Shown: one piece after another, positions 1-8,874 of the stretch
How the letters are laid out: each line of letters starts with the position of its first letter
How positions within the stretch are numbered: the first letter of the stretch is position 1
Source of the DNA: Sphingomonadaceae bacterium
GTDB taxonomy: Bacteria > Pseudomonadota > Alphaproteobacteria > Sphingomonadales > Sphingomonadaceae
Direction: 5' to 3'
NCBI GenBank assembly: GCA_029268145.1
Contig: JAJUHA010000007.1
Span: forward strand, 31,378 to 95,377
Length of the DNA stretch: 64,000 nt
Notes under the pieces: generated by a model
Database searches by the model: none
The model's input: the letters and a program-made list of their open reading frames with translations, nothing else
What the model was told of the DNA's origin: nothing
Program-made: the position numbers and the translations under genes

Positions 1-2
1 CC

Positions 3-575
3 GCGCACGACACGCTGACCTCGTCGCTCACCAGCCTCGTCTATTATCTCGGCATCAACCCCGAGTGGCAGGAGAAGCTGCGCGAGGAAGTGGACGGCGT
101 CTCCGCCCGCCATGGCGCGCGGCTCCCGCACGAGGCGCTCGGCGAGCTCGAGCTGGTCGAGATGGCGTTCAAGGAGGCGCTGCGGCTGGTCCCGCCGGTG
201 CCGATGATCCCGCGCCGGGCGCTCAGGGACTTCGAGTTCATGGGCTATCGCATCCCGGCCGGATCGGGCGTGGGGGTGAACCCGATGTACACCCACATGA
301 TGCCCGAGCACTGGCCCGATCCGGAGCGTTTCGACCCGCTGCGCTTCACCACCCAGATGTCGGCCAACCGGCACAAATATGCCTGGGTGCCCTTCGGTGG
401 CGGCGCGCACATGTGCCTTGGCCTCCACTTCGCCTACATGCAGGCCAAGGCCTTCATGTTCCGCCTGCTCTCCGACCGGCGGATCCTCTTCCCCGAGGGC
501 TATTGCGCCGAGTTCCGGATGGTGCCGATTCCGCGGCCGAAGGACGGGCTGCCCGTGTCGCTGCCGAAGCGGTGA
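3..575 (+). CDS. Cytochrome P450, C-terminal part (5' end outside window)
   Basis: The reading frame is open from the window edge to TGA at 573-575, so only the C-terminal 190 residues are present. Visible P450 landmarks, in order, are an I-helix acid-alcohol pair (AHDTLTS near the start), the K-helix ExxR (EALR, about residue 58), a PERFDPLRF meander, and the haem-ligand loop FGGGAHMCLG with Cys at about residue 138. The family performs haem-thiolate monooxygenation with electrons from a ferredoxin or reductase partner. No partner is visible here and the substrate cannot be told. The stop overlaps the GTG start of the downstream hydrolase (GTGA), which suggests co-translation. Confidence 0.9.
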   Translation, partial: AHDTLTSSLTSLVYYLGINPEWQEKLREEVDGVSARHGARLPHEALGELELVEMAFKEALRLVPPVPMIPRRALRDFEFMGYRIPAGSGVGVNPMYTHMMPEHWPDPERFDPLRFTTQMSANRHKYAWVPFGGGAHMCLGLHFAYMQAKAFMFRLLSDRRILFPEGYCAEFRMVPIPRPKDGLPVSLPKR

Positions 576-1558
576 GGCGGCTCCTCGTCGGCCTCGCGGT
601 CGCCGCCGGCCTCCTCGCGCTCGGCTTTCTTGCCCTGCGCACGCCCGACATTCCGGCCGAGACGCTGCGCGCCCGCTACGCCAGCCCGGCCTCGCGGTTC
701 CTCGTGCTCGAGCCGGGCTTCGCCGTCCATGTCCGCGACGAGGGCCCGCGCGATGCCCCCGTCCTCCTCCTGCTGCACGGCTCCAACGCCTCGCTCCACA
801 CCTGGGAGCCGTGGGTCGCGCGGCTCGGGCGGGACCATCGGATCGTCAGCCTCGACCTTCAGGGCCATGGCCTCACCGGCCCCATCCCGTCCGGCTGCTA
901 CACCGGGACCTGCATGGCCGAGACGGTCGAACGCGTGCGGGCGCGCCTGGGGATCGACCGGATGGTGGTCGGCGGCAACTCGATGGGCGGGCTGGTGGCC
1001 ATCCGCTACGCGCTGGCCCACCCCGACCGAGTCTCGGCGCTCATCCTCGTCGACTCGGCCGGCGCCCGGTTCCGCACCGGCGGCAGCCGGCCGCTCGGCT
1101 TCCGGATCGCCGCAATGCCGGGCGCACGCACGCTGGCCGAGCACATCACGCCGCGCGCCATGATCGCGCGCTCGCTCGACCAGTCGACGAGCGTGAAGGC
1201 CGCCGCCACGCCCGAGAAGGTGGACCGCTACTGGGAGCTGCTGCGCCACCCCGGCAACCGTGCCGCGACCATCGCCCGCTTCTCGGCCCCGCGCGAGCCG
1301 TTCGACGCGGAGACGCTGAAGCCGCTTGCCGCGCTTCCCGCCCTCATCCTCTGGGGCCGCGAGGACCGGCTCTTCCCACCCGAGGCCGCGCAATGGTTCA
1401 AGGCCGCGCTGCCGCAGGCCAGGCTCGTCATCCTCGACGGCGTCGGCCACATCCCGCAGGAGGAAGCGCCCGACGCGAGCGCCGAGGCCGCGCGCGCCTT
1501 CCTCGCGGTTCATGCACCGACGCCGGCGCGGATCGCGGCGCTTCAGTCCCCGGCCTGA
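572..1558 (+). CDS. Alpha/beta hydrolase with N-terminal membrane anchor
   Basis: A 328-residue alpha/beta-hydrolase-fold protein. The oxyanion-hole segment LLLHGS is near residue 70, and the triad is readable as Ser137 in GNSMGG, Asp265 in WGREDRLFP and His293 in GVGHIPQEE. An N-terminal hydrophobic stretch (about residues 4-22, after two Arg) looks like a signal anchor or uncleaved signal peptide, so the enzyme probably acts at or outside the inner membrane. The GTG at 572 was chosen because it overlaps the P450 stop in a GTGA junction and places the hydrophobic segment at the N-terminus. The substrate is unknown. The 3' end overlaps the convergent tgt gene by 16 nt. Confidence 0.85.
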   Translation: MRRLLVGLAVAAGLLALGFLALRTPDIPAETLRARYASPASRFLVLEPGFAVHVRDEGPRDAPVLLLLHGSNASLHTWEPWVARLGRDHRIVSLDLQGHGLTGPIPSGCYTGTCMAETVERVRARLGIDRMVVGGNSMGGLVAIRYALAHPDRVSALILVDSAGARFRTGGSRPLGFRIAAMPGARTLAEHITPRAMIARSLDQSTSVKAAATPEKVDRYWELLRHPGNRAATIARFSAPREPFDAETLKPLAALPALILWGREDRLFPPEAAQWFKAALPQARLVILDGVGHIPQEEAPDASAEAARAFLAVHAPTPARIAALQSPA

Positions 1559-2658
1559 ACCCAGTCGCGGGCAAAGGCGGCCGCCCGGCCCTCGGCGATG
1601 GCCAGCCGGAGCCCCTGCATCATCTGCTGATAGTGCCAGAGATTGTGCTCGGTCGTCAGCATCGGCCCGAGCATCTCGCCGGCCCGGAACAGATGGTGGA
1701 GATAGGCGCGGCTGAAGCGGGCGCAGACCGGGCAGGGGCAGCGCGGGTCGAGCGGCTCGGCGTCCTCGGCGAAGCGGGCGTTCCTGAGGTTGAGCGTGCC
1801 GCCTCGCGTGAAGGCCTGGGCGGTGCGGCCCGAACGGGTGGGAAGCACGCAGTCGAACATGTCGACGCCCCGCAGCACGGCGCCCAGGATGTCGGCGGGC
1901 TTGCCCACCCCCATCAGGTAGCGCGGCCGGTCCGCGGGGAGCTGGCCGGGCGCGTAGTCGAGCACCTCGAACATCGCCTGCTGGCCCTCGCCGACTGCAA
2001 GCCCGCCGATCGCATAGCCCTCGAAGCCGATCGCCACGAGCCGCTCGGCGGACTCGCGCCGGAGATCCGCGAACAGCGCCCCCTGCTGGATGCCGAACAG
2101 GGCTGCGCCCTGACCCTCCCGCCGCAGGAATGCGTCCCGGGAGCGTGCTGCCCAGCGCATCGAGAGCTGCATCGAGCGCGCGGCCGCCTCGTGGCTGGCC
2201 GGGTGCTTCGTGCATTCGTCGAAGGCCATGACGATGTCGCTTCCGAGCAGCCGCTGGATCTCGATGGAGCGTTCGGGGCTGACGAAGTGGCGCGAGCCGT
2301 CGAGGTGGGAGCGGAACTCCACGCCCTCCTCGCTGACCTTCACGAGATCGCCGAGGCTCATCACCTGGAAGCCGCCGGAGTCGGTCAGGATGGGGTGCGG
2401 CCAGTCCATGAAGCGGTGGAGGCCGCCGAGCCGTGCCACGCGCTCGGCGCCCGGGCGCAGCATGAGGTGGTAGGTGTTGCCGAGGAGGATGTCGGCGCCC
2501 GCGGCGCGGACGTCGGCCGGCTTCATGCCCTTGACGGTCGCCGCCGTTCCGACCGGCATGAAGGCGGGCGTCTGGATGGGCCCGCGCGGAGTCTCGAGCG
2601 TGCCGAGGCGGGCCCGGCCGTCGGTCGCGTGGACGGTGAAGCGGAAGGCCTCAGCCAT
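1543..2658 (-). CDS. tgt: Queuine/preQ1 tRNA-guanine transglycosylase
   Basis: A 371-residue Tgt, which exchanges guanine-34 for preQ1 in GUN-anticodon tRNAs during queuosine synthesis. Visible motifs are Asp93 in ILTDSGGFQ, the nucleophile Asp269 in [11 protein letters not shown], and the zinc site Cys307-x-Cys309-x2-Cys312 with His338. The ATG at 2658 gives the usual MAEAFRFTV start; a longer frame upstream would run into queA. The start lies 8 nt inside the 3' end of queA, so the two successive queuosine enzymes are translationally linked. The last 16 nt overlap the convergent hydrolase gene. Confidence 0.97.
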   Translation of the reverse strand: MAEAFRFTVHATDGRARLGTLETPRGPIQTPAFMPVGTAATVKGMKPADVRAAGADILLGNTYHLMLRPGAERVARLGGLHRFMDWPHPILTDSGGFQVMSLGDLVKVSEEGVEFRSHLDGSRHFVSPERSIEIQRLLGSDIVMAFDECTKHPASHEAAARSMQLSMRWAARSRDAFLRREGQGAALFGIQQGALFADLRRESAERLVAIGFEGYAIGGLAVGEGQQAMFEVLDYAPGQLPADRPRYLMGVGKPADILGAVLRGVDMFDCVLPTRSGRTAQAFTRGGTLNLRNARFAEDAEPLDPRCPCPVCARFSRAYLHHLFRAGEMLGPMLTTEHNLWHYQQMMQGLRLAIAEGRAAAFARDWVQAGD

Positions 2659-3667
2659 GGGGGAGGAGCAGCGAGCTGTCGCCATAGCTGTAGAAGCGGT
2701 AGCCGGTGCGGATGGCGTGGGCATAGGCGGCCTGCATCCGCTCGAGGCCCATCAGCGCCGCGACCAGCATGAAGAGGGTCGATTTCGGCAGGTGGAAGTT
2801 CGTCATGAGCCCGTCGATGGCGCGGAAGCGGTGGCCAGGCGTGATGAAGAGGTCGGTCGTGCCGGTGAAGGGCTGGAGGCCCGAGGCCTCGAGCAGGCGC
2901 AGCGACGTGGTGCCGACGGCGAGGATCCGGCGCCCCTCGGCCCTCGCGGCGCGGAGCCGCGCGGCGACTTCGGGCGAAACGCTTCCCCACTCCGCGTGCA
3001 TCCGGTGGTCCTCGGTGCGGCGCGCCTTCACGGGCAGGAAGGTGCCGGCGCCGACATGGAGCGTGACCGCCTCGCGGACGATGCCGGCAGCGTCGAGCCG
3101 GGCGAGCAGCTCGGGCGTGAAGTGGAGCCCGGCGGTGGGCGCGGCGACCGCGCCGTCCTTCGCGGCATAGACGGTCTGGTAGTCGGCCCGGTCGCGGGCG
3201 TCGATGGCGCGCCGGCGGGCGATGTAGGGCGGGAGCGGCATGGCGCCCGCCCGCTCCAGCGCCGCCTCGAGCGGGCCGTCGCAGGCGAAGCGCCAGTGGA
3301 CCTCGCCGTCGGCCAGCTTTTCCACCACCTCGCCCTCGAGGCCCGCGCCGAAATCCACCCTGTCCCCGGGGCTGAGGCGCCGGGCGTTGCGCACGAGGGC
3401 GCGCCACTCGCGGGGCCCGAGGCGCAGATGCAGGGTGACGCCGATGGCCGCTGCGCCCTTGCGGCCGGACAGCTGGGCGGGGAGGACGCGGGTGTCGTTG
3501 AAGACCAGCACGTCGCCGGGGCGGAGCAGGGCCGGGAGGTCGCGGACCTGGTGGTCGGACAGGCCGGAGGGTGTCACGCGGAGCAGCCGGGCGGAATCGC
3601 GCGGGGCGGCCGGGCGGAGCGCGATCCGGTCTTCGGGCAGGTCGAAGTCGAAGGCGGCGACGTCCAC
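2651..3667 (-). CDS. queA: S-adenosylmethionine:tRNA ribosyltransferase-isomerase
   Basis: A 338-residue QueA, which transfers and isomerises the ribosyl part of SAM onto preQ1-34 tRNA to give epoxyqueuosine. The start [11 protein letters not shown] and internal signatures [27 protein letters not shown] and [10 protein letters not shown] are typical of the family and span its full length. Translation starts at GTG (3667), 3 nt after the cyclophilin stop. The gene overlaps tgt by 8 nt. QueG/QueH, needed for the last queuosine step, is not in the window. Confidence 0.97.
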   Translation of the reverse strand: MDVAAFDFDLPEDRIALRPAAPRDSARLLRVTPSGLSDHQVRDLPALLRPGDVLVFNDTRVLPAQLSGRKGAAAIGVTLHLRLGPREWRALVRNARRLSPGDRVDFGAGLEGEVVEKLADGEVHWRFACDGPLEAALERAGAMPLPPYIARRRAIDARDRADYQTVYAAKDGAVAAPTAGLHFTPELLARLDAAGIVREAVTLHVGAGTFLPVKARRTEDHRMHAEWGSVSPEVAARLRAARAEGRRILAVGTTSLRLLEASGLQPFTGTTDLFITPGHRFRAIDGLMTNFHLPKSTLFMLVAALMGLERMQAAYAHAIRTGYRFYSYGDSSLLLPHG

Positions 3668-3670
3668 GGC

Positions 3671-4354
3671 TCAGGGCCGGGGTGGCGGAGGCAGGGCCGA
3701 GGGCGGCAGATCGGCCGGGAGCGCGGGGGCGGGCCTGGGGAAGGGCGGCGGCGGCTTGCCGTCGGCGGCGATCGAGGCCTGCAGGATCCGCGCCGGGTCG
3801 GCCGGCGGCTCGCCGCGGGGGATGGCGTCCACCCATTCCATCCCCGCGATCACCCGGCCGAACACGGTGTACTGGCGGTCGAGCCGCAGGACGGGCTGGA
3901 AGGTGATGAAGAACTGGCTGTTGGCGCTGTCGCGATCCTCGGTGCGGGCCATGGAGACTGCGCCGCGCATGTGGGGGAGGTTGTTGAACTCGGCCTTGAG
4001 GTCGGGAAGCTCCGAGCCACCCTCGCCGGTGCCCTTCGGGTCGCCGGTCTGGGCCATGAAGCCCTCGATCACGCGGTGGAAGACGAGACCGTCGTAGAAG
4101 CCGCGCCGCACCAGCGTCTTCACCCGCTCGACATGGGCGGGGGCCGCGTCGGGCCGCAGCAGGATGGTGACCCGGCCTCCGGTCGAGAGGTCGAGGTAGA
4201 GGATGTTCTCGGGGTCGTTCGGGTCGGGCCGTGGAACGCTGCTTCCCGGCCTTGCGCCCGGCGTTCCGGGCGGCGGCGGTTCCGCCGGCGCCGCCGCCAG
4301 CAGCGGCGGGGCGAGCAGGGCGGCAAGGCCGAGAAGGGCGATGCGGCGGCGCAT
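3671..4354 (-). CDS. Exported cyclophilin-type peptidyl-prolyl isomerase
   Basis: A 227-residue cyclophilin. An N-terminal signal peptide (MRRRIALLGLAALLAPPLLA, cleavage near the Ala-rich stretch) sends it to the periplasm. The catalytic-domain blocks VFHRVIEGFMAQTGDP, NSQFFIT and YTVFGRVIAGMEWVDAI carry the conserved Arg and Phe of active cyclophilins. The C-terminal 25 residues are Pro-rich and low-complexity. In proteobacteria such genes often sit next to queA and tgt, as here. The start is 14 nt after the coaD stop, so it is probably part of the same transcript. Likely role: folding of exported proteins. Confidence 0.93.
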   Translation of the reverse strand: MRRRIALLGLAALLAPPLLAAAPAEPPPPGTPGARPGSSVPRPDPNDPENILYLDLSTGGRVTILLRPDAAPAHVERVKTLVRRGFYDGLVFHRVIEGFMAQTGDPKGTGEGGSELPDLKAEFNNLPHMRGAVSMARTEDRDSANSQFFITFQPVLRLDRQYTVFGRVIAGMEWVDAIPRGEPPADPARILQASIAADGKPPPPFPRPAPALPADLPPSALPPPPRP

Positions 4355-4368
4355 GGTGCAGCGCCGGG

Positions 4369-4902
4369 TCAGGCCGCGCCGGTGACGCGACGCTGAACGA
4401 CGCCCTGCTCCGCAAGCCGGCGGGTGACGTCGGCGGCGATTGCCGGGCTCACGAACCGGTCGATCGCACCCCCGTAGCTGGCGATCTCCTTGACCAGGCG
4501 CGAGGCGATCGGCTGGAGCGCCACGTCAGCCATCAGGAAGACCGTTTCGATCGTGCTCGAGAGCTGCTGGTTCATGCCCGCCATCTGGAACTCATATTCG
4601 AAGTCGGCAACCGCCCTGAGGCCGCGGATGATGACCTGGGCGCCGACCGACTCGGCGAAGTGGATGAGCAGCGCATCGAAGGGCACGACCTCGACATTGG
4701 CGAGGCCCGCCGTCTCGCGGCGGACATGGGCAACCCGCTCGTCAAGCGTGAACAGCGGCGACTTGGACGGATTCGTGGCCACGCCGACGATGAGCCTGTC
4801 GACCAGCTTCGCCCCGCGGCGGATGATGTCCATGTGGCCGAGCGTGACCGGATCGAAGGTGCCGGGATAGACCCCGACCACGGTCTTGCCCACCTCCGTC
4901 AC
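4369..4902 (-). CDS. coaD: Pantetheine-phosphate adenylyltransferase
   Basis: A 177-residue PPAT, the penultimate step of coenzyme A synthesis (phosphopantetheine + ATP to dephospho-CoA). It has the nucleotidyltransferase signature YPGTFDPVTLGH with the TxGH His at residue 23, RGLRAVADFEYEFQMAGMN, and a C-terminal SRLVKE element in place of the canonical ISSTxVR. The GTG start at 4902 is preceded by a good AG-rich ribosome binding site. It lies between ispA and the cyclophilin gene and is separated from ispA by the 14-bp tandem repeat. Confidence 0.97.
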   Translation of the reverse strand: MTEVGKTVVGVYPGTFDPVTLGHMDIIRRGAKLVDRLIVGVATNPSKSPLFTLDERVAHVRRETAGLANVEVVPFDALLIHFAESVGAQVIIRGLRAVADFEYEFQMAGMNQQLSSTIETVFLMADVALQPIASRLVKEIASYGGAIDRFVSPAIAADVTRRLAEQGVVQRRVTGAA

Positions 4903-4927
4903 TGGTCCCCCCTCACGGATCGCGCCT

Positions 4928-4997
4928 CAATGGTCGTGCGCCAATGGTCGTGCGCCAATGGTCGTGCGTCAATGGTCGTGCGTCAATGGTCGCGCTC
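4928..4997. repeat. 14-bp tandem repeat, five copies, at ispA 3' end
   Basis: Five head-to-tail 14-bp units, consensus CAATGGTCGTGCGY, occupy 4928-4997. The first four are near-identical (the last base of the unit is C twice, then T twice); the fifth (4984-4997) is divergent and is the authentic 3' end of ispA. On the minus strand each unit contains CGACCATTG, so three of the five also recreate a TGA after CAT. Because 14 is not a multiple of 3, the copies put stops in all frames. It looks like slippage duplication of a gene end and has no CRISPR character. Confidence 0.9.
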
Positions 4998-5879
4998 GAT
5001 GGCGAAGCGGGCGATGCCGCGCAGCAGGTCCGCCTCGGCGCCGAAGCCCTGGAGATGGTGGATCGCCTGGTCGATCAGCATCTCGGCCTGGGCCCGCGCC
5101 CGCTCGATCCCGAGCAGCGAGACGAAGGTGGACTTGCCGCGCGCCTCGTCCTTGCGGAGCGCCTTGCCGGCGGCGTGCACGTCGCCCTCGACGTCGAGCA
5201 GGTCGTCGGCGATCTGGAAGGCGAGGCCGAGGTCGCGCGCGTAGCCGCGCAGCTTCATCCTGAGCGGCTGGGCCACCTTTCCCATGATGGCGCCGGCCTC
5301 GCAGGAAAAGCCGATGAGCGCGCCGGTCTTGAGCTGCTGCAGCCGGGTGGTCGTCTGCAGGTCGAAGCAGGCCCCTTCGGCCGCGAGATCCATGGCCTGG
5401 CCGCCGGCCATGCCCGCCGGGCCCGAGGCGCGGGCGAGTTCGAGCGCCAGCTCGGCGCGGACGAACGGGTCCTCGTGGGTGGCCTCGTCGGCGATGAGTT
5501 CGAAGGCGATGGCGAACAGGGCGTCACCCGTGAGCACTGCGGTCGCCTCGTCGAAGGCCCGGTGGACCGTCGGCTTGCCGCGGCGCAGGTCGTCATCGTC
5601 CATGCAGGGGAGGTCGTCGTGGACCAGGCTGTAGACATGCACCGCCTCGATGGCGAGCGCGACCCGCAGCGCGCGCTCGCGATCGACGTGGAAGAGATCG
5701 CAGCTCGCCACCACGAGAAGGGGCCGCATCCGCTTGCCGCCGCCGATGATGGCATGGCGCATCGCCTCGTAGAGCCGGGCGCGCGGATCGTCGGGCACGG
5801 CGAGCAGCCGGTCGAAGCGCGCGTCGACCTGCTCGCCGATCGCGTCGAGCACCGGCTTCAGCTGGATCCCCGGCCGCAT
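4983..5879 (-). CDS. ispA: Polyprenyl (farnesyl/geranyl) diphosphate synthase
   Basis: A 298-residue short-chain all-trans prenyl diphosphate synthase that condenses DMAPP/GPP with IPP. The first aspartate-rich motif is DDLPCMD (residues 88-94), the second [18 protein letters not shown] near residue 47 binds the IPP diphosphate. The ATG at 5879 overlaps the xseB stop (TGATG), which fixes the start; a longer upstream frame lies inside xseB. xseB-ispA is a frequent proteobacterial pair, often with dxs, which is absent here. FPP from this enzyme would feed the hopanoid operon at 24-31 kb. The stop codon lies inside the tandem repeat. Confidence 0.95.
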   Translation of the reverse strand: MRPGIQLKPVLDAIGEQVDARFDRLLAVPDDPRARLYEAMRHAIIGGGKRMRPLLVVASCDLFHVDRERALRVALAIEAVHVYSLVHDDLPCMDDDDLRRGKPTVHRAFDEATAVLTGDALFAIAFELIADEATHEDPFVRAELALELARASGPAGMAGGQAMDLAAEGACFDLQTTTRLQQLKTGALIGFSCEAGAIMGKVAQPLRMKLRGYARDLGLAFQIADDLLDVEGDVHAAGKALRKDEARGKSTFVSLLGIERARAQAEMLIDQAIHHLQGFGAEADLLRGIARFAIERDH

Positions 5880-6139
5880 CAGGCGCCGAAGGGCCTGTCC
5901 CCGGCGGGCGCGCCGTCGGCTCCGATCTGGAGTTCGCGGATCCGCGCCTCGGCGCTGGCAAGCCGGGCCTCGCACTGCGCCTTGAGCGCCTGGCCCTCCT
6001 CATAGAGCGCGATCGCCCGCTCGAGCGGCACTTCGCCGGATTCGAGCTCGCGCACGATGGTCTCCAGCCGCTTCAGCGCCTCCTCGAAACTCAGGGCCGC
6101 CCTGTCGTCGCCCGTCGTTCCCTGACCTTCAGCCGCCAC
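5879..6139 (-). CDS. xseB: Exodeoxyribonuclease VII small subunit
   Basis: An 86-residue XseB, the helical regulatory subunit that decorates the XseA nuclease in exonuclease VII. The family signature SFEEALKRLETIVRELESGEVPLE is visible in pieces between residues 17 and 40, followed by LYEEGQALKAQCEARL. The GTG start at 6139 has a GGAGA sequence at good spacing. It is head of the xseB-ispA-coaD-cyclophilin-queA-tgt run. The large subunit gene is not in the window. Confidence 0.95.
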   Translation of the reverse strand: MAAEGQGTTGDDRAALSFEEALKRLETIVRELESGEVPLERAIALYEEGQALKAQCEARLASAEARIRELQIGADGAPAGDRPFGA

Positions 6140-6236
6140 GTCCGGCGTCTCCCCATTTCGCTTGCGCCCGCCCTTTGGACGGGGGCACCATGAGGGTCAA
6201 CAGGAACCTTGGCGGAAGGGCAGGGGAGGAGGCGGC

Positions 6237-7352
6237 ATGACGGGCGGCGGGGCGGGCAGGATGACGGTGGCAGCAGTCGTCACGCGCGGGGCGCCCTTCG
6301 CGCTCGTCGAGGCCGAGATCCCCGAGCCGGGGCCGGGCGAGATCCGCGTGGCCGTGAAGGCCGCCGGCATCTGCCACACCGACCTTGCCTTCCGCGACCT
6401 CGAGCTCGGCACGCCGCTTCCCATGGTGCTCGGCCACGAGGGCGCCGGCATCGTCGACCAGGTGGGCCCGGGCGTCGAGGGCGTCCGGCCCGGCGACCGG
6501 GTGGCGCTGTCCTACGACAGCTGCGGCCTGTGCCCAGTCTGCCGCGAGGGCGCGCCGCAATATTGCGAGGAGTTCGGCCTGCGGAACATCGCCGGCCTCG
6601 GGCCCGACATGGCGCCGCGGCTGCGCCTCGCCGGCGGCGGGCCGCTGTTCGCCAGCTTCTTCGGCCAGTCGAGCTTCGCCCCCCTCGCCATCACCCGGCC
6701 GCGCAACACCGTGCGCATCCCCGCGGGGCTTCCCTTCCACCTCGCCGCGCCGCTCGGCTGCGGCATGCAGACCGGCGCCGGCGCCATCCTCAACACGCTC
6801 GGCGGTCGCCCCGGCCAGTCGCTCGCCGTGCTCGGTGCCGGCGCGGTCGGCCTTGCCGCGGTCATGGCCGCGCGGGTGGCGGGCATGGACCCCATCGTCG
6901 CGGTCGACCGGGTGCCGGCCCGGCTCGATCTGGCACGCGCGCTGGGCGCGACCCACGGCTTCCTCTCGGGCGACGGGCTGGCCGCGGAGCTGGCCGCCAT
7001 CCGCCCCGGCTTCGACGCCGTCCTCGACACGACCGGCGTGCCCGCGCTCATCGAGCTTGGCATCGCCGCGCTTGCCACGCGCGGGACGATGCTCGTGCTC
7101 GGGATCTCGCCGCCCGGCGCGCAGGCCGCGTTCGCGCTTTCGGGCTTCCTCGGCGGCAAGCGCATCCAGGGGCTGATCGAGGGCGATGCCGACCCGCAGG
7201 CCTTCGTGCCGAAGCTTGCCGCCCTCCACCTCGAGGGCCGCTTCCCGCACGACCGGCTGGTCGGGACCTTTCCGTTTGCCGAGATCAACCGCGCCGCGCA
7301 CGCCATGGAGAGCGGCGAGACGGTAAAGCCGGTGCTGCTGTTCGGCGACTGA
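6237..7352 (+). CDS. Zinc-dependent alcohol dehydrogenase (MDR family)
   Basis: A 371-residue medium-chain dehydrogenase. The catalytic zinc site is seen in KAAGICHTDL (Cys) and GHEGAGIVDQVG (His/Glu). A structural-zinc-like segment SCGLCPVCREGAPQYC follows, then a Rossmann nucleotide site LGAGAVGLAAVMAA with Asp in VAVDRVPARL favouring NAD. The overall pattern matches aryl/allyl-alcohol dehydrogenases of the AdhB/XylB type. The ATG at 6237 follows GGGGAGGAGG. The gene is divergent from xseB and convergent with the cytochrome b561 gene, with only 3 bp between the two stops. The substrate is not determined. Confidence 0.92.
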   Translation: MTGGGAGRMTVAAVVTRGAPFALVEAEIPEPGPGEIRVAVKAAGICHTDLAFRDLELGTPLPMVLGHEGAGIVDQVGPGVEGVRPGDRVALSYDSCGLCPVCREGAPQYCEEFGLRNIAGLGPDMAPRLRLAGGGPLFASFFGQSSFAPLAITRPRNTVRIPAGLPFHLAAPLGCGMQTGAGAILNTLGGRPGQSLAVLGAGAVGLAAVMAARVAGMDPIVAVDRVPARLDLARALGATHGFLSGDGLAAELAAIRPGFDAVLDTTGVPALIELGIAALATRGTMLVLGISPPGAQAAFALSGFLGGKRIQGLIEGDADPQAFVPKLAALHLEGRFPHDRLVGTFPFAEINRAAHAMESGETVKPVLLFGD

Positions 7353-7355
7353 GCC

Positions 7356-7943
7356 TCAGGGCGCGCGGCGCAGCACAGGCAGCATGCGGGCGAGCACGTC
7401 GTCGCGGTCGAGCAGCTGGTGCTTGAGCGCGCCGGCGACATGCAGGGCGACGAGAAGGATCGCGCCGATCGCCAGCGCCTCGTGCGCTTCGCCCGCGGCG
7501 GTGGCGAGGCCGGGGTCGGTCCCGGTCGGGAGGCGGGGCCAGGCGAGGAGGCCGAACCACAGCGTCGGCAGCTCCCCCGGGCGTGCCGAGACCATCGCCC
7601 AGCCGGCGAACGGAATGGCCAGCAGCAGCAGGTGGAAGCCCCAGTGGGTGCCGCGCGCCAGACGCCGCTCGGTCGGTGTCATGTGGGCGGGCAGCGGCGG
7701 GAAGCCCTCGACCAGCCTGAGCCCGAGCCGGAGGAGCGAGAGGAGCAGGATGGCCAGTCCGAAGCTCTGGTGCAGCCGGATCAGCCGAAGCCCCAGCGCG
7801 CGGTCGGCAGGGAGGGGCGATCCGAGGAGGTCCGAGGCGAGGAAACCGCCCGCCAGGTTGGCCAGCACGAGCGCGGCGATGAGCCAGTGCAGCGCGATCG
7901 CGAGGGTGGAATAGCCGGGACCGTGCGGGGGGGCTTCGTGCAC
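7356..7943 (-). CDS. Cytochrome b561 family protein
   Basis: A 195-residue inner-membrane di-haem b-type cytochrome of the bacterial CybB type. Four hydrophobic helices are visible. Haem-ligand His candidates are in YSTLAIALHWLIA (helix 1), RLHQSFG (helix 2), RGTHWGFHLLLL (helix 3) and VALHVAGALKHQLLDRDD (helix 4); the closing HxxxxAxKHxxxDRD pattern is diagnostic. The family passes electrons between quinol and periplasmic partners. Translation probably starts at GTG 7943. It stands alone, tail-to-tail with the alcohol dehydrogenase. Confidence 0.9.
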   Translation of the reverse strand: MHEAPPHGPGYSTLAIALHWLIAALVLANLAGGFLASDLLGSPLPADRALGLRLIRLHQSFGLAILLLSLLRLGLRLVEGFPPLPAHMTPTERRLARGTHWGFHLLLLAIPFAGWAMVSARPGELPTLWFGLLAWPRLPTGTDPGLATAAGEAHEALAIGAILLVALHVAGALKHQLLDRDDVLARMLPVLRRAP

Positions 7944-8003
7944 CCGGCCCGGATAGCCTGCGGCCCCGGCGAATCCCAGCCCGGCCGGCGGGGCGCGCGT
8001 GCG

Positions 8004-8756
8004 TCAGGCGGCAGGCCGGGCCTGCAGGTCGGCGAACAGTTCGCGCATCTGCCCGAGCGAGAAGAGATGGGCGTAGATGAGGCCCATCATCCCGTTCTGG
8101 ACCATCTTGCGGGCCTGGTCGCCGCGGATGTTCTGCAGCTTCTTCTCGTCGACCATGCGGAAGCCCGAGAAATTGGCCGGCTCGGCCATGCCGGGGTTCT
8201 GGATCGAGGCCTGGCCGTCCATGAGGAGGCCGAGCTTGCCGAGCTCTTCCATGAAGCCCCGGGTGCGCGCGACCGCCGCCTCGAACTCCTCGCAGAACTT
8301 GAGGATGCCCTTGGTCGTCTCGGACGGCTCGGTGCCGTCGAAGAGCTTCTGCTCACCATCCTCGGCGACGAGGCCCCAGCTGTCGTCGAAGACGAGGCTG
8401 AGCATCTGCGAATCGGGCTGGAGGCGGGCGAGCATGAAGGGATGGCGGCGGATGTAGGCGGGGATGTAGGCGCGCGGCCGCCACTGGCCGTCGGGCTCGA
8501 GGAAGAGATTCTCGCCCTCGCGCAGGCCGACGAGGGCGAGCGGGACGGCGACCTGGTCGGTGCCGAAGACGATTGGGTAGTTGCGCTGGGCGAGCGCGAA
8601 CTCGTCGACGGTGATCGGAACCGCGTGGGTGAGGCGCGCGAACTCGAGGTTGGGGCGGGGCTTCAGCCCGAAGCCGGCGTGCAGCTCCGAGCTGAGCGGC
8701 ACCAGGTTGCGGTAGAAGAGGGGAAGCTGCGGCTGCGCCTGCGGTTGGGTGGCCAT
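8004..8756 (-). CDS. SapC family protein
   Basis: A 250-residue soluble protein of the SapC family, recognised from FYRNLVPLSSELHAGFGLKP, VPITVDEFALAQRNYPIVF and the middle block YIPAYIRRHPFMLA. The founding member is associated with the Campylobacter surface layer, but in alphaproteobacteria the role is unknown and the genes often lie near TonB-dependent uptake systems. No signal peptide is visible. The ATG at 8756 gives a start MATQPQAQPQL. It stands alone: 118 bp separate it from the FAD oxidoreductase upstream. Confidence 0.85.
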   Translation of the reverse strand: MATQPQAQPQLPLFYRNLVPLSSELHAGFGLKPRPNLEFARLTHAVPITVDEFALAQRNYPIVFGTDQVAVPLALVGLREGENLFLEPDGQWRPRAYIPAYIRRHPFMLARLQPDSQMLSLVFDDSWGLVAEDGEQKLFDGTEPSETTKGILKFCEEFEAAVARTRGFMEELGKLGLLMDGQASIQNPGMAEPANFSGFRMVDEKKLQNIRGDQARKMVQNGMMGLIYAHLFSLGQMRELFADLQARPAA

Positions 8757-8874
8757 GGGGGAAGGGGATCCTCTGCTCGGTCGCGGCGCGGCGTGGGCGC
8801 CGGTTCTGTCCGTGCCGGGCGCCCTAGCGCTGCGGCGGCGGCAAAGGCAAGCCGGGCGTTGGCGCGCCCGCGCC

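Noticed and set aside
4928..4997. Possible CRISPR array
   Set aside because: The 14-bp units are directly adjacent with no spacers, and no cas genes are present.
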